From Actinomycetes bacterium (GTDB taxonomy: Bacteria; Actinomycetota; Acidimicrobiia; IMCC26256; PALSA-610), in the NCBI GenBank assembly GCA_025463905.1, contig JAODBJ010000297.1, positions 1-35,895 on the forward strand: DNA of 35,895 nucleotides, in the 5' to 3' direction. The notes under the pieces were generated by a model. The model saw nothing but the letters and a program-made list of their open reading frames with translations, was not told the DNA's origin and searched no databases. Shown here piece after piece: positions 19,861 through 28,880 of the stretch. The position numbers were made by a program, and so were the translations under genes. Each line of letters starts with the position of its first letter. The stretch's first letter is position 1.

Positions 19861-21315
19861 CTAGGCGAAATCGATGCCGGACAGCTCGGGGATCCACTGA
19901 AGCGACCGCGCCACCGCGTCGTGCCAACGATCACGATCGAGCGGCGCACCGGGCTCCACTCGCGCACGCGGCGTCCACGTGCGCGCGAAGTCTTCGACGC
20001 CCTCGTAGGCGCCGAGTGCCAGCGCTGCGAGCAGTGCGGCCCCGAGCGTCGTTGCTTCGCGTACGGGCGAGATCTCCACTGGTCGTTGCGTTGCGTCGGC
20101 CAGTGCCTGTATGAACGTCGGGTTGTCGGTCATCCCACCGTCGACCCGCAGTACGGGGATGCGCAGGCCGGCGTCCGCCTCGGCCGACTCCACCAGGTCG
20201 GCGCCGCGATGCGCGATGCCTTCCAGAACGGCGCGCACGATCTCGGGGCGGCCGCTACCCCGAGTAAGCCCAAACAGCGCGGCGCGAGCGCCGTAATCCC
20301 ATGCCGGAGTTCCCAACCCGAGCGGCGCGGGCACGAACACCACGCCGCCCGTGTCGGCGCAACGCGCGGCGACCTCGTGCGACTCGTCGGCCGAAGCGAT
20401 GATGCCTAGGTCGTCGCGCAGCCACTGCACGTTCGTTCCCGCCGCGAGCATGATCGCCTCGACGCCCCACGTCAGCGCGTTGCCCACCCGCCACGCGACG
20501 ATCGGAAACGTGCCCGCCTCGCCGCGATGTTCGAACGCAGGCCGGGTCGGCCCGAGTGTGAGGTCGAGCATGCCGCCCGTCCCGAACGTGATCTTCGCGT
20601 CGCCGCGGTGCACACACGCCATGCCGGCCAGCGACGCTTGCTGATCACCCGTCATCGACGCGATGGGCGGCACACCGGGCAGCGCGCGGGCCTCCCCGAC
20701 AACGCAGGCGGTGTCGACGATGGTGGGAAGCATCCGAGGATCGATACGCAACACGTCGAGGACGCGCTCGTCCCAACCCTGCGCGTCGATTGCGGGCTGG
20801 AGCCCGGTAACGGCTGCGTTCGACGCGTCGGTGACGTGCAATGCACCGTCGGACAATGCCCACGCGAGCCACGTGTCGATCGTGCCGAAGCACAGGTCGC
20901 GGCTGCGGTCCGGGTCGTACGCGTCGAGCAGCCACTGCAACTTCGTCGCCGACTGGTTTGGCGCGAGTTTCAAACCGTCGCCGCGCAACACCAGACACGA
21001 CCCCACCGTTCTCAGGTCCTGCCACCCGAGCGCGGGGCCGACCGGCACTCCGGTCGCTCGATCCCACACCACCGTCGACGCGCGCTGGTTCGAGATCCCG
21101 ACCGCGTCGACGGGACCACTGCGTTCGAGCGCCGCGCGCGCGACATCGAGTGCCGCGGCCGCATACTCCGCGGCGTCGAACTCCACCAAGCCGCCGGCCG
21201 GTGACGACGGCAGCACTTCACGCGCGATATCGGTGACGAACGATCCGTCTTCGCGTACGACCGCAGCGCGCACGCCGCTCGTGCCGGCGTCGATCACCAA
21301 CACGGTTACGGCCAC
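19861..21315 (-). CDS. FGGY family carbohydrate kinase (glycerol kinase-like)
   Basis: VLVIDAGTSGVRAAVVREDG, AVGISNQRASTVVWDRATGVPVGPALGWQDLRT, MTGDQQASLAGMACVHRGDAKITFGTGGML, LRVDGGMTDNPTFIQALADATQRPVE; GTG start 21315 (or 21303). Confidence 0.88.
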   Translation of the reverse strand: MAVTVLVIDAGTSGVRAAVVREDGSFVTDIAREVLPSSPAGGLVEFDAAEYAAAALDVARAALERSGPVDAVGISNQRASTVVWDRATGVPVGPALGWQDLRTVGSCLVLRGDGLKLAPNQSATKLQWLLDAYDPDRSRDLCFGTIDTWLAWALSDGALHVTDASNAAVTGLQPAIDAQGWDERVLDVLRIDPRMLPTIVDTACVVGEARALPGVPPIASMTGDQQASLAGMACVHRGDAKITFGTGGMLDLTLGPTRPAFEHRGEAGTFPIVAWRVGNALTWGVEAIMLAAGTNVQWLRDDLGIIASADESHEVAARCADTGGVVFVPAPLGLGTPAWDYGARAALFGLTRGSGRPEIVRAVLEGIAHRGADLVESAEADAGLRIPVLRVDGGMTDNPTFIQALADATQRPVEISPVREATTLGAALLAALALGAYEGVEDFARTWTPRARVEPGAPLDRDRWHDAVARSLQWIPELSGIDFA

Positions 21316-22805
21316 GGCAGGTCTCCGAACGGCGAGGGAAGGCCGAGTTTGCCCGGGTTCAGGATGCCGTGGGGATCCAGTGCGCGCTTCACGGCCGCGA
21401 GCACGTCGAAGCCGTTCCCGAGCGCGTCGCGCATGAAGCGCGCACGGTTGAGACCCACCCCATGGTGGTGGCTGAGCGCACCGCCCGCGGCGAGCACCGC
21501 CCGTTGTCCCGCGTCCCACGCCGCGCGGTAGTAGGACTCGCGTTCGTCTTCAGGCGGCCGCCCTGCGAATGTGAAGTAGAGGCACGCGCCATCGGTGTAG
21601 GAGTGGCTCTGGTGGGCCGAGGCCACCATTGTGTGCGGTACAGCCCGCAGTGCTTCGGTTGCCCGTTCGTAGATCACCGGGAGTGTGCTCCACGTCCCGG
21701 CGACCTCCATCGTGTCGACCACGAACCCGCGCTGCACCAGCGATTCCAGTGCGCTGACGTCGTTGCGGTGGTCCAGCCAACGCTCCACGAGTTGCTCGTC
21801 GAGCACTTCGGCACCGGCACATTCTTCGCGCACGATCTTCATGGTGGCGTCGACGATGTGCGGGTCGCCTTCGTCGAGCACGAGCAACACGTTGCGTTCG
21901 CCGGTCTGGTAGCTGCGGTCGGCTTCGATCGCGTCGTACAAGCGCAACACGGCCGGCGTTGCTCCCCGTTGCAGGATTCGTCGTGTCGCGTCGAGGCCGG
22001 CGGTGAATCCGGGGTAGGCGAACGCAGCGCGTACTTCGCTCGCCGGAAGCGGGTGCAGTCGCAAGCGCGCGCCGGTGATCACGCCGAGTGTGCCCTCCGA
22101 CCCGACGAACAGCTGCGTCAAGTCGGGGCCGACGGCTTGGCGCGGCGCGCCGCCGGTGTGCACCACGGTGCCGTCGGCGAGTACCACGTCGAGACCGATC
22201 ACGATGTCTTCGATCTTGCCGTACCGCGTCGACAACTGGCCGGCGCCGCGACACGCGAGCCAACCGCCCACTGTCGACAGCGCGATCGACTGCGGCCAAT
22301 GGCCGGCCGTGACGTTGTGCTCGGCCCGCAACTGGTCTTCGAACACGTCGCCGAACGTTCCGGGCAAAACATCCACGACCATCGACGTGTGGTCGACGTC
22401 GACGATCCCGCTGATGCCGGTGAGATCGAGCAGCACGCCGCCGTATACCGGCACGCTCGCGCCGCACACACCGCTGCGGCCCGCAGCCGCGGTCACCGGC
22501 ACGCGTGAGCCGCTGCACGCGGCGATCACCGCGGCGACTTCTTCCGCGCTGGTGGGCCGGGCCACCACGCTCGCGCGCGCTGCTACTTGGTTGTCGAGCG
22601 CCCAGATCATGGCCAGTGGCCACCAGTCGCGGCTCGCCTCGCTGATGACATCCGCGGCGACGACGATGTCGTCGCAGGCGTCGCGAAGCCGCCGCAGCGC
22701 GACGTCGTCGACCTCGACCCGTTTCGTTGCCAGATGATCGCTGACGCTGCTCGGGTCGCCCGCAAACGCGATCGGTGGCGTGGGCGCGCCTCGGTTCGTG
22801 TGCAA
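21306..22805 (-). CDS. FAD-binding oxidase, alkyldihydroxyacetonephosphate synthase (AGPS)-like
   Basis: PTSAEEVAAVIAACSGSRVPVTAAAGRSGVCGASVPVYGGVLLDLTGI, RYGKIEDIVIGLDVVLADGTVV, FVGSEGTLGVIT, and AGPS-type SHHHGVGLNRARFM. Confidence 0.85.
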   Translation of the reverse strand: MHTNRGAPTPPIAFAGDPSSVSDHLATKRVEVDDVALRRLRDACDDIVVAADVISEASRDWWPLAMIWALDNQVAARASVVARPTSAEEVAAVIAACSGSRVPVTAAAGRSGVCGASVPVYGGVLLDLTGISGIVDVDHTSMVVDVLPGTFGDVFEDQLRAEHNVTAGHWPQSIALSTVGGWLACRGAGQLSTRYGKIEDIVIGLDVVLADGTVVHTGGAPRQAVGPDLTQLFVGSEGTLGVITGARLRLHPLPASEVRAAFAYPGFTAGLDATRRILQRGATPAVLRLYDAIEADRSYQTGERNVLLVLDEGDPHIVDATMKIVREECAGAEVLDEQLVERWLDHRNDVSALESLVQRGFVVDTMEVAGTWSTLPVIYERATEALRAVPHTMVASAHQSHSYTDGACLYFTFAGRPPEDERESYYRAAWDAGQRAVLAAGGALSHHHGVGLNRARFMRDALGNGFDVLAAVKRALDPHGILNPGKLGLPSPFGDLPWP

Positions 22806-22849
22806 TCTTCCCCCTCAGTGACGCCGGCGCGCGTCGGTGGACGACGACG

Positions 22850-24481
22850 CTACGACGGTCGGTGCAACAATGCGTCGAGCGCGGTCTCCGGGAGCGCAGC
22901 CGTCGTGCGCTCGCGTTCGATCGACGAGCGGTACGACGCCACCTGGCGGCGGCGTTCGTGGTCGGACCACCCCAGTTGCGCCCCCATGAGCGCGGCGACG
23001 GATTGGGCAGCGTCGGCGGACGCATCTCGGGCGAGGAGCCGCGCCCGGGTGCGTCGCGACAGCACGTCGTCGATGGTGCGGGCCATTTCGTTGGTCGTGG
23101 CGTATACCGCTTCGGCTTGCCAGTAAGGCAACCCGGGCACGAGTGGCTCGCGCAACGAAGGATCGCGTTCAGCCACCGCGACCACCTCAGCGGCGTCGCT
23201 GCCGTAGCGCTCCACGAGATGGGTCGGAAGCGACGGCACCTGCCATCCCTCGGCGCCGCGCAGCGGCAGGTGTTTCGTGTGGCTGCGGGCGTGCCGGTCG
23301 AGCATCGCCGACACGGTGTCGACGGTGTCGGCCGCCATGCGCCGGTAGGTGGTGAGCTTCCCACCCATCACGGAGACGAGGCCGCTGCTCGAGGTGCGTA
23401 CGGAGTGACGCCTCGAGAGGTCCGAGGTGCGTTCGCTCTTCGCGTCGCGTACGAGTGGCCGCAAACCGGCCCATGTGCCGAGGATGTCGGACTCGGTAAT
23501 CGTGGTGGTGACGGAGAAGTTGATCGCACGCAACAGGTATTCGATGTCGTCGGGCGTGCAGACCGGGTCGTCGATCGGACCGTCGTAGTCGGTGTCGGTG
23601 GTACCGATGTAGGTGAAGTCGCCCCACGGCACGACGAACACCGACCGCCGGTCTTTGGGCACGGGCACGACCGCCGCGATCGTGTTCTGCACCAACGACC
23701 ACGGCACAGTGATGTGCACACCCTTCGCCGGTCGGATCGACGCCGGGTGCTTGCCTTCGTCCATCGCGCGCACGTCGTCGGACCACACGCCGGTTGCGTT
23801 GACCACTGCCTTCGCCCGGATGTCGAACTCGCCGCCGCCATCGACCCGCACCCGGGCGCCGCTGACGCGCCCTGCGCCGTCTTTCAGGATGTGCACGACG
23901 CTCACGTAGTTCGCGACCGTCGCCCCGTGATCCGAAGCGGTGCGCGCCACGGCGAGTGTGAGACGCGCGTCGTCGGCTTGCGCGTCGTAGTACACGTACG
24001 AGGACGCGAGCCGGTCGGCAGGCAATGTCGGCATGTAACGCAGCGCCTCCTCCTTCGAGATGCGCTTGTGCAACTTGCCGATGCGTGCGCCACCAGTCGC
24101 GTCGTACATCCACATCGCGGTGCCGAGCGCGCGTGCGAGTGAACGCGGCATCAACCCGTCTTTCGTGAACACCGGGAGGAGAAACGGGAGCACGCGGACG
24201 AGATGGGGTGCCGTCTTCCGAAGCACTTGCCGTTCGGCGAGTGCTTCGTAGACCAGACGAATTTCTTTTTGCTGTAGGTAGCGCAAGCCTCCGTGCACGA
24301 GCTTCGACGATTTCGACGAGGTACCCGATGCGAAGTCGCGCCGCTCGACGAGTGCGGTGTGGAATCCCCGGCTCGCGGCGTCGAGTGCGACGCCGGCACC
24401 GGTGATCCCGCCACCGACGACGAGGAGGTCGAACGGCTCACCCTCGAGGCGCCTCAACGCGTCGGATCGGTCGAAGCTCAC
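22850..24481 (-). CDS. glpD: glycerol-3-phosphate dehydrogenase
   Basis: FDLLVVGGGITGAGVALDAASRGFHTALVERRDFASGTSSKSSKLVHGGLRYLQ, VVNATGVWSDDVRAM; GTG start at 24481. Confidence 0.93.
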   Translation of the reverse strand: MSFDRSDALRRLEGEPFDLLVVGGGITGAGVALDAASRGFHTALVERRDFASGTSSKSSKLVHGGLRYLQQKEIRLVYEALAERQVLRKTAPHLVRVLPFLLPVFTKDGLMPRSLARALGTAMWMYDATGGARIGKLHKRISKEEALRYMPTLPADRLASSYVYYDAQADDARLTLAVARTASDHGATVANYVSVVHILKDGAGRVSGARVRVDGGGEFDIRAKAVVNATGVWSDDVRAMDEGKHPASIRPAKGVHITVPWSLVQNTIAAVVPVPKDRRSVFVVPWGDFTYIGTTDTDYDGPIDDPVCTPDDIEYLLRAINFSVTTTITESDILGTWAGLRPLVRDAKSERTSDLSRRHSVRTSSSGLVSVMGGKLTTYRRMAADTVDTVSAMLDRHARSHTKHLPLRGAEGWQVPSLPTHLVERYGSDAAEVVAVAERDPSLREPLVPGLPYWQAEAVYATTNEMARTIDDVLSRRTRARLLARDASADAAQSVAALMGAQLGWSDHERRRQVASYRSSIERERTTAALPETALDALLHRPS

Positions 24482-24529
24482 CGGGGCAGAGTACCCGCAC
24501 CTTCGCGACGCTCGTCTGGTCACCCGGGC

Positions 24530-25027
24530 TCAAAGTTCGAGCGCGAGCGGCACCATTTCGAAGGGATATTGGTGCACAGGCGGCGCATCGGCGAAGCCGA
24601 AGGAACGATAGAGAGTGATCGCTCCCGTGCGGTACGGCGCCACGTCGAGCACCATGTTCTCGAATCCCAGCGCGCGGGCATGCTCGATGCATGCCTGCAC
24701 CAATGACCGGCCGAGACCGTTGCCGCGATACTTCTCGCGCAACCACAGCCGATTCATCTCGCAACGCGCGTCGTCGACGCGCGTGGTTCCGACTCCACCA
24801 GCCGGACTTCCGGCGACCGTAGCGAGGAGGTACGCACCATCGCGATAGCGGCCGGCGAAATCAACCCGGTCGGGGATGAGTCGGGCGATGACGGCGGGCT
24901 CCAGCGCGTATCCCGTCACCCGTTCCATTTCGTCCGCAGTGAACGTCACGTACTCATCGATCAGCGCGCGTCCGAGGGCGACTTCGTCGTCGGATTCGAG
25001 ATCAAGCGGCCGGATCTGCAAGCTCAC
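24530..25027 (-). CDS. GNAT family N-acetyltransferase
   Basis: CEMNRLWLREKYRGNGLGRSLVQACIEHARALGFENMVLDVAPYRTGAITLYRSFGF. Confidence 0.92.
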   Translation of the reverse strand: MSLQIRPLDLESDDEVALGRALIDEYVTFTADEMERVTGYALEPAVIARLIPDRVDFAGRYRDGAYLLATVAGSPAGGVGTTRVDDARCEMNRLWLREKYRGNGLGRSLVQACIEHARALGFENMVLDVAPYRTGAITLYRSFGFADAPPVHQYPFEMVPLALEL

Positions 25028-25048
25028 GGAGCGGTCACGGTCATCCAG

Positions 25049-25384
25049 TTACGCGACGATGCCCTCGGTGCCGTCGTCGGCTTCGACGTCCAAGCCGGTG
25101 GCAGCCCATGCCTTCATCCCACCCGCGAGGTTCACCACGTCGAAGCCTTGCGCGACGAGGAACTCCGTCGCACGCGCCGAGCGCGCGCCGGAGCGGCACA
25201 CCGCGACGATCTGACGGTCGCGCGGTAAACGATCGACAAACGCGGGCACCTCGCCGAGTGCAACATGCTTGGCATCGGGCGCGTGGCCGGCGATCCACTC
25301 GTCGGTCTCTCGCACGTCGAGCAGGTACGCGCCCTTCTGCACGAGTTCTTGGGCTTCTTCCGGCTCGACTTCCGGCATCGTCAC
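25049..25384 (-). CDS. rhodanese-like domain protein
   Basis: AYLLDVRETDEWIAGHAPDAKHVALGE, active-site loop VCRSGARSARATEFL, NLAGGMKAW. Confidence 0.93.
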   Translation of the reverse strand: MTMPEVEPEEAQELVQKGAYLLDVRETDEWIAGHAPDAKHVALGEVPAFVDRLPRDRQIVAVCRSGARSARATEFLVAQGFDVVNLAGGMKAWAATGLDVEADDGTEGIVA

Positions 25385-27018
25385 GACCGTTCCTCCTCTA
25401 ATGCCATCATGCGTTTCGCGGCGACGTCGCGCAGCAGTTTGTAGTCGGCTTTGCCCGCGGGCGAGCGTTGCAACGACGGAAGCAACACGAACTCCTTCGG
25501 CCGTTTGTACCCGGCGAGTTCGGCCCGGCAGTGCGCGTGCAGCGCGCTCCCGTCGGGCGCGCGGCCGGAGGTGGGCTCCACCAGCGCGACAACCATCTCA
25601 CCCCAGCGTTCGTCGGGAACGCCGACCACGACGCAGTCGAACACATCGGGGTGCGCGCGCAATACGAGTTCCACCTCTTCCGGGTACACCTTCTCGCCAC
25701 CGGTATTGATACACGCCGATCCGCGCCCGAGCAGCGTGATCGAGCCGTCGGTTTCGACGGTGGCGTAGTCGCCCGGGATCGAATACCGGCGGCCGGCCAC
25801 GGTACGGAACGTCGTCGCCGTCTTCGCTTCGTCCTTGTAGTAGCCGAGCGGGATAGCGCCGCCCACGCCGAGCATGCCCACCTGCCCGTCCCCCGGTTGC
25901 ACGACATCGCCGTCGTCCGTGACCACCACGATGCGGTCCGACAATCGGAAGCGCGCCGGTTTGATGTCGTCGCCACCGCGCGTCTCGGTACGAGTCATCA
26001 AACCTTCCGAAGCGCCGAGCGAATCGATCAACGTGACGCGGGGGAGATGCTCGAGCAGACGCCGTTTGGTGTCGGGGCTCCAGGTGACGCCCGACGATGT
26101 GATCGCGCCGAGGCTGCGCAGGTCGAACCGGTCGGGTTCGTCGTCGAGTGCGGCCAGCAACGGGCGCGCGAACGCGTCGCCGACGATGGTGAGCACGCGC
26201 ACTTCCTCGCGCTCCACCGCTTGCCACACACGTTCGGGTTCGAGGCGCGCGTCGTCGAGTACCACGACCTTCCCGCCACCCGCGAGGGTCGAGAGCGCGA
26301 TGAACAAACCGGTTCCGTGCATCAACGGGCACGCGGGGAGCGCGGTGGCCGACTGCTTACCGGCTCGAGCGGTTGCCGCGGGGTCGGGCGGGAGGCTCCC
26401 AGGGCGCGCCATCTGCCACAACGACACGTAGAGGTCGTCGCTGCGCCACATGACCGCCTTCGGATACCCGGTCGTTCCCCCCGTGTAGAGGAACACCAGG
26501 TCGTCGCCGCTTGGCTCTCGATCTACGGGCGCACCCCTCGCACCGGACGCGATCGCGGTTTCGTAGTCGAGGGCGCCGGCGCGTAGTTCGCGGTCACCCG
26601 CGTGAGGTACTTGCACCAACACGGCCGGCCGCTGCGGTGGCGCTAACGACTGGAGTGCGCGCTCCACGGTCGGCGCGAATTCGTCGTGGAACACGAGCGC
26701 GACGGCGTCGGAATTCTCGAGCAGGTACGCGAGCTCATGACCGACGTAGCGATAATTCACGTTCACGGGTACCGCGCCGAGTTTCAGGCTCGCGTAGAAC
26801 GCCTCGAGATACTCCGGGCCGTTCACGCATTGGATCGCAACCTTGTCGTTCGCGCGCACGCCGGCGTCGCGAAGGAAGCGAGCGAGGTGCTCGGCCCGCT
26901 CGTCGAACGCGCCGTAGCTCAGGTGACGGTCGCCGCACGCGATCGCGATGCGCTCGGGTGCGATGGTGGCGACATCGTGCCATGCACGCGCAAAGGAGTA
27001 GTCAGAACCGTCCGGCAC
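25381..27018 (-). CDS. acyl-CoA synthetase (AMP-dependent synthetase/ligase, FadD-like)
   Basis: LVFLYTGGTTGYPKAVMWRSDDLY, GRGSACINTGGEKVYPEEVELVLRAHPDVFDCVVVGVPDERWGEMVVALV. Confidence 0.95.
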   Translation of the reverse strand: MPDGSDYSFARAWHDVATIAPERIAIACGDRHLSYGAFDERAEHLARFLRDAGVRANDKVAIQCVNGPEYLEAFYASLKLGAVPVNVNYRYVGHELAYLLENSDAVALVFHDEFAPTVERALQSLAPPQRPAVLVQVPHAGDRELRAGALDYETAIASGARGAPVDREPSGDDLVFLYTGGTTGYPKAVMWRSDDLYVSLWQMARPGSLPPDPAATARAGKQSATALPACPLMHGTGLFIALSTLAGGGKVVVLDDARLEPERVWQAVEREEVRVLTIVGDAFARPLLAALDDEPDRFDLRSLGAITSSGVTWSPDTKRRLLEHLPRVTLIDSLGASEGLMTRTETRGGDDIKPARFRLSDRIVVVTDDGDVVQPGDGQVGMLGVGGAIPLGYYKDEAKTATTFRTVAGRRYSIPGDYATVETDGSITLLGRGSACINTGGEKVYPEEVELVLRAHPDVFDCVVVGVPDERWGEMVVALVEPTSGRAPDGSALHAHCRAELAGYKRPKEFVLLPSLQRSPAGKADYKLLRDVAAKRMMALEEERS

Positions 27019-27080
27019 GAACCGAGGCTACGCGCCCGCCCTTGCAGGCGCGGAATCTGAAGGTCGCGCGTGCACGCGAA

Positions 27081-27103
27081 GCCTCGGTCGCTGCGACCGG
27101 GGC
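27081..27103 (-). terminator. candidate hairpin terminator after the C40 peptidase gene
   Basis: gcctcggtcg-ctg-cgaccggggc: 10-bp stem (one wobble) with 3-nt loop, 41 bp beyond the stop at 27145; no U-tract. Confidence 0.45.
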
Positions 27104-27144
27104 CCGAGCGGCCCGGCGCGCCGCTGTGAGCGGAAAACAGAGGC

Positions 27145-27921
27145 TTAGGCGGTGAGACCGGGGATGGCGCCCGCGTAGTTGAAGCGGCTCGTGGTTGCGT
27201 CGAAGATGCCCACGCCGTATGCGCTGCCGCGGGCCTCGATCGTCTTGCCGTTCCCGAGGCTGATCGCCACGTGCGCGTGCGCCGGGTACATGTTGCCGGG
27301 CGCCGGCTCACTCGAGAACGAGAAGAGCAACGCGCCCGGCGTCTTGATGGCCTGCTCTACCGGCATCAGCTTCCCTTGGTTCTTCAACCACAGGTACTGG
27401 TTCTGCGCGACGTCGGGCACCGTCACCCCGGCGCGGCCCGCCGCCCACTTCACCAACTCGGAGCAATCGAACGCGGTCGGGTTCGTATCGGTGGGTGACG
27501 TCGATGCGCCGTACACGTAAGCGTCGCCGTTCTGCGCGAGCGCGTTCTGGAGGAACGCTTGGTTCGCGGTCGAGCCGCCGGCCACTCCGGTCATGCCCGT
27601 CGTGCCGGTCGTACCGGTGTTGCCCGTTGCGGTGCCGCTGGAAAGCGACTGCAGCAGCGCACTCAGCGGGTTCTGCGAACCACCGGCCGCATTGCCGCCG
27701 AGAGCGTTGGCGAGCGCGGTTGTGAGCGAGTTGGTGCTCGTCCCGTTCGCGCCGGTGGTGGTGCCGTCGGTCCCGATAGAAGACGCCGCGGCGAGCAGAT
27801 CGGCGAAGCCGGCACCGCCGGACGCGCTCGACGACGAACTGGAGGTCGATTTCGCCGGCGTGAATTGCTGCTGGATCTGGGCGATACGGGCCTGGATACT
27901 CGCGATTCCGTCAACAGACAT
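27145..27921 (-). CDS. C40 (NlpC/P60) family peptidase without a signal peptide
   Basis: C-terminal AFDCSELVKWAAGRAGV (Cys), AHAHVAISLG (His), EARG; N-terminal MSVDGIASIQARIAQIQQQF helix and Ser/Thr/Gly/Asn/Ala-rich linker. Confidence 0.82.
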   Translation of the reverse strand: MSVDGIASIQARIAQIQQQFTPAKSTSSSSSSASGGAGFADLLAAASSIGTDGTTTGANGTSTNSLTTALANALGGNAAGGSQNPLSALLQSLSSGTATGNTGTTGTTGMTGVAGGSTANQAFLQNALAQNGDAYVYGASTSPTDTNPTAFDCSELVKWAAGRAGVTVPDVAQNQYLWLKNQGKLMPVEQAIKTPGALLFSFSSEPAPGNMYPAHAHVAISLGNGKTIEARGSAYGVGIFDATTSRFNYAGAIPGLTA

Positions 27922-28012
27922 CGGTACTAGATCGGCAGATCGGCCCTGATTTTCAAGCCGGCCGGCGCAATCAGCGCCTCCCAGTTGTCGGTCAGTTGCC
28001 GATCAGCGTCGA

Positions 28013-28360
28013 TCAGTGCCAAATGCCGCCTTCGAGCAGGCGCAGGGGCGCGAGGTCCGCTTGCCATTCGTAACTCCACACTCGTTCGCCGGCGACGGTT
28101 TCGACCTCTTTGCGGACGTACTCATGACCCTCGAACGAGTCGAGGTGTGCCAGCGTCGTTTCGGGATCCCACAGCGTCAGCACGTAGCCGCCGACTTCGG
28201 TGCCGGCGGCGTGAAAGATTGCGGCCGGGTAGCCGCGGCCGGTGTCGTACAAGCGACCGCGCACCTGCGCCGGCCGGTTCGAAACAACCGCGTCGGCAAC
28301 CTCTGACCAGTACCGGCCGCCCGGCACCAGCGTGCCGTACACGAAGAGATCTGGATTCAC
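28013..28360 (-). CDS. gamma-glutamylcyclotransferase (AIG2-like) family protein
   Basis: VNPDLFVYGTLVPGGRYW, VRGRLYDTGRGYPAAIF, GYVLTLWDPETTLAHLDSFEGHEYVRKEVETV; GTG in GTGA overlap with the upstream gene. Confidence 0.87.
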   Translation of the reverse strand: MNPDLFVYGTLVPGGRYWSEVADAVVSNRPAQVRGRLYDTGRGYPAAIFHAAGTEVGGYVLTLWDPETTLAHLDSFEGHEYVRKEVETVAGERVWSYEWQADLAPLRLLEGGIWH

Positions 28361-28869
28361 GTTCCGGTGGGGGCGTCGGACTCGCGCTGATGGCGCTTCT
28401 GATGCCAGCGCAGCCCACCGTTCAACGCCGCGAGGATCGTGTCGTTGTCGCGCGACAACCCTTGGTGCACCCGCTTCTCGAACAGCACCCGCATCACCCG
28501 GTTGAACGCTTCGTACTCCTCGGCGAAGTGAACGCGGGTGCGGTTGTTGCCGAGGTCTTCGAGGCGCGTCCAACCAGTGGCGCGAGACCACAACGGCTTG
28601 CCGATCGCGTCGTAGCGCCACGACTCGTGCGGTTTCACCTCGGTCAGCCATTCCCACGACTGGCCGACGCCGCCGGAGAACAACCACCGCGGCACCGGGA
28701 ACGTGCAGTGGCGCACGAGCCCGTTGCCGGCGTCGTCGCCGGGATGGAGGATGTCGATGCGGGTCTTCACGTCGCGTGGTTGCGGACGGTCGGGTGCGCG
28801 ATACCAGAACACTTCCCACACCGCCGCCGGTGGCGCGTCGAGTTCGATCGAGTACTCGTGCCGTTGCAT
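28357..28869 (-). CDS. SRPBCC family protein (polyketide cyclase/dehydrase-like)
   Basis: HEYSIELDAPPAAVWEVFW, ESWRYDAIGKP, TGWTRLEDLGNNRTRVHFAEEYEAFNRVMRVLFEKRVHQGLSRDNDTILAALNG. Confidence 0.8.
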   Translation of the reverse strand: MQRHEYSIELDAPPAAVWEVFWYRAPDRPQPRDVKTRIDILHPGDDAGNGLVRHCTFPVPRWLFSGGVGQSWEWLTEVKPHESWRYDAIGKPLWSRATGWTRLEDLGNNRTRVHFAEEYEAFNRVMRVLFEKRVHQGLSRDNDTILAALNGGLRWHQKRHQRESDAPTGT

Positions 28870-28880
28870 TCAGCGAGTCC

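Noticed and set aside
22775-24142. 455-aa plus-strand ORF antisense to glpD
   Set aside because: Shadow ORF; glpD on the opposite strand is unambiguous.
25468-26586. 372-aa plus-strand ORF antisense to the acyl-CoA synthetase
   Set aside because: Shadow ORF without recognisable domain.
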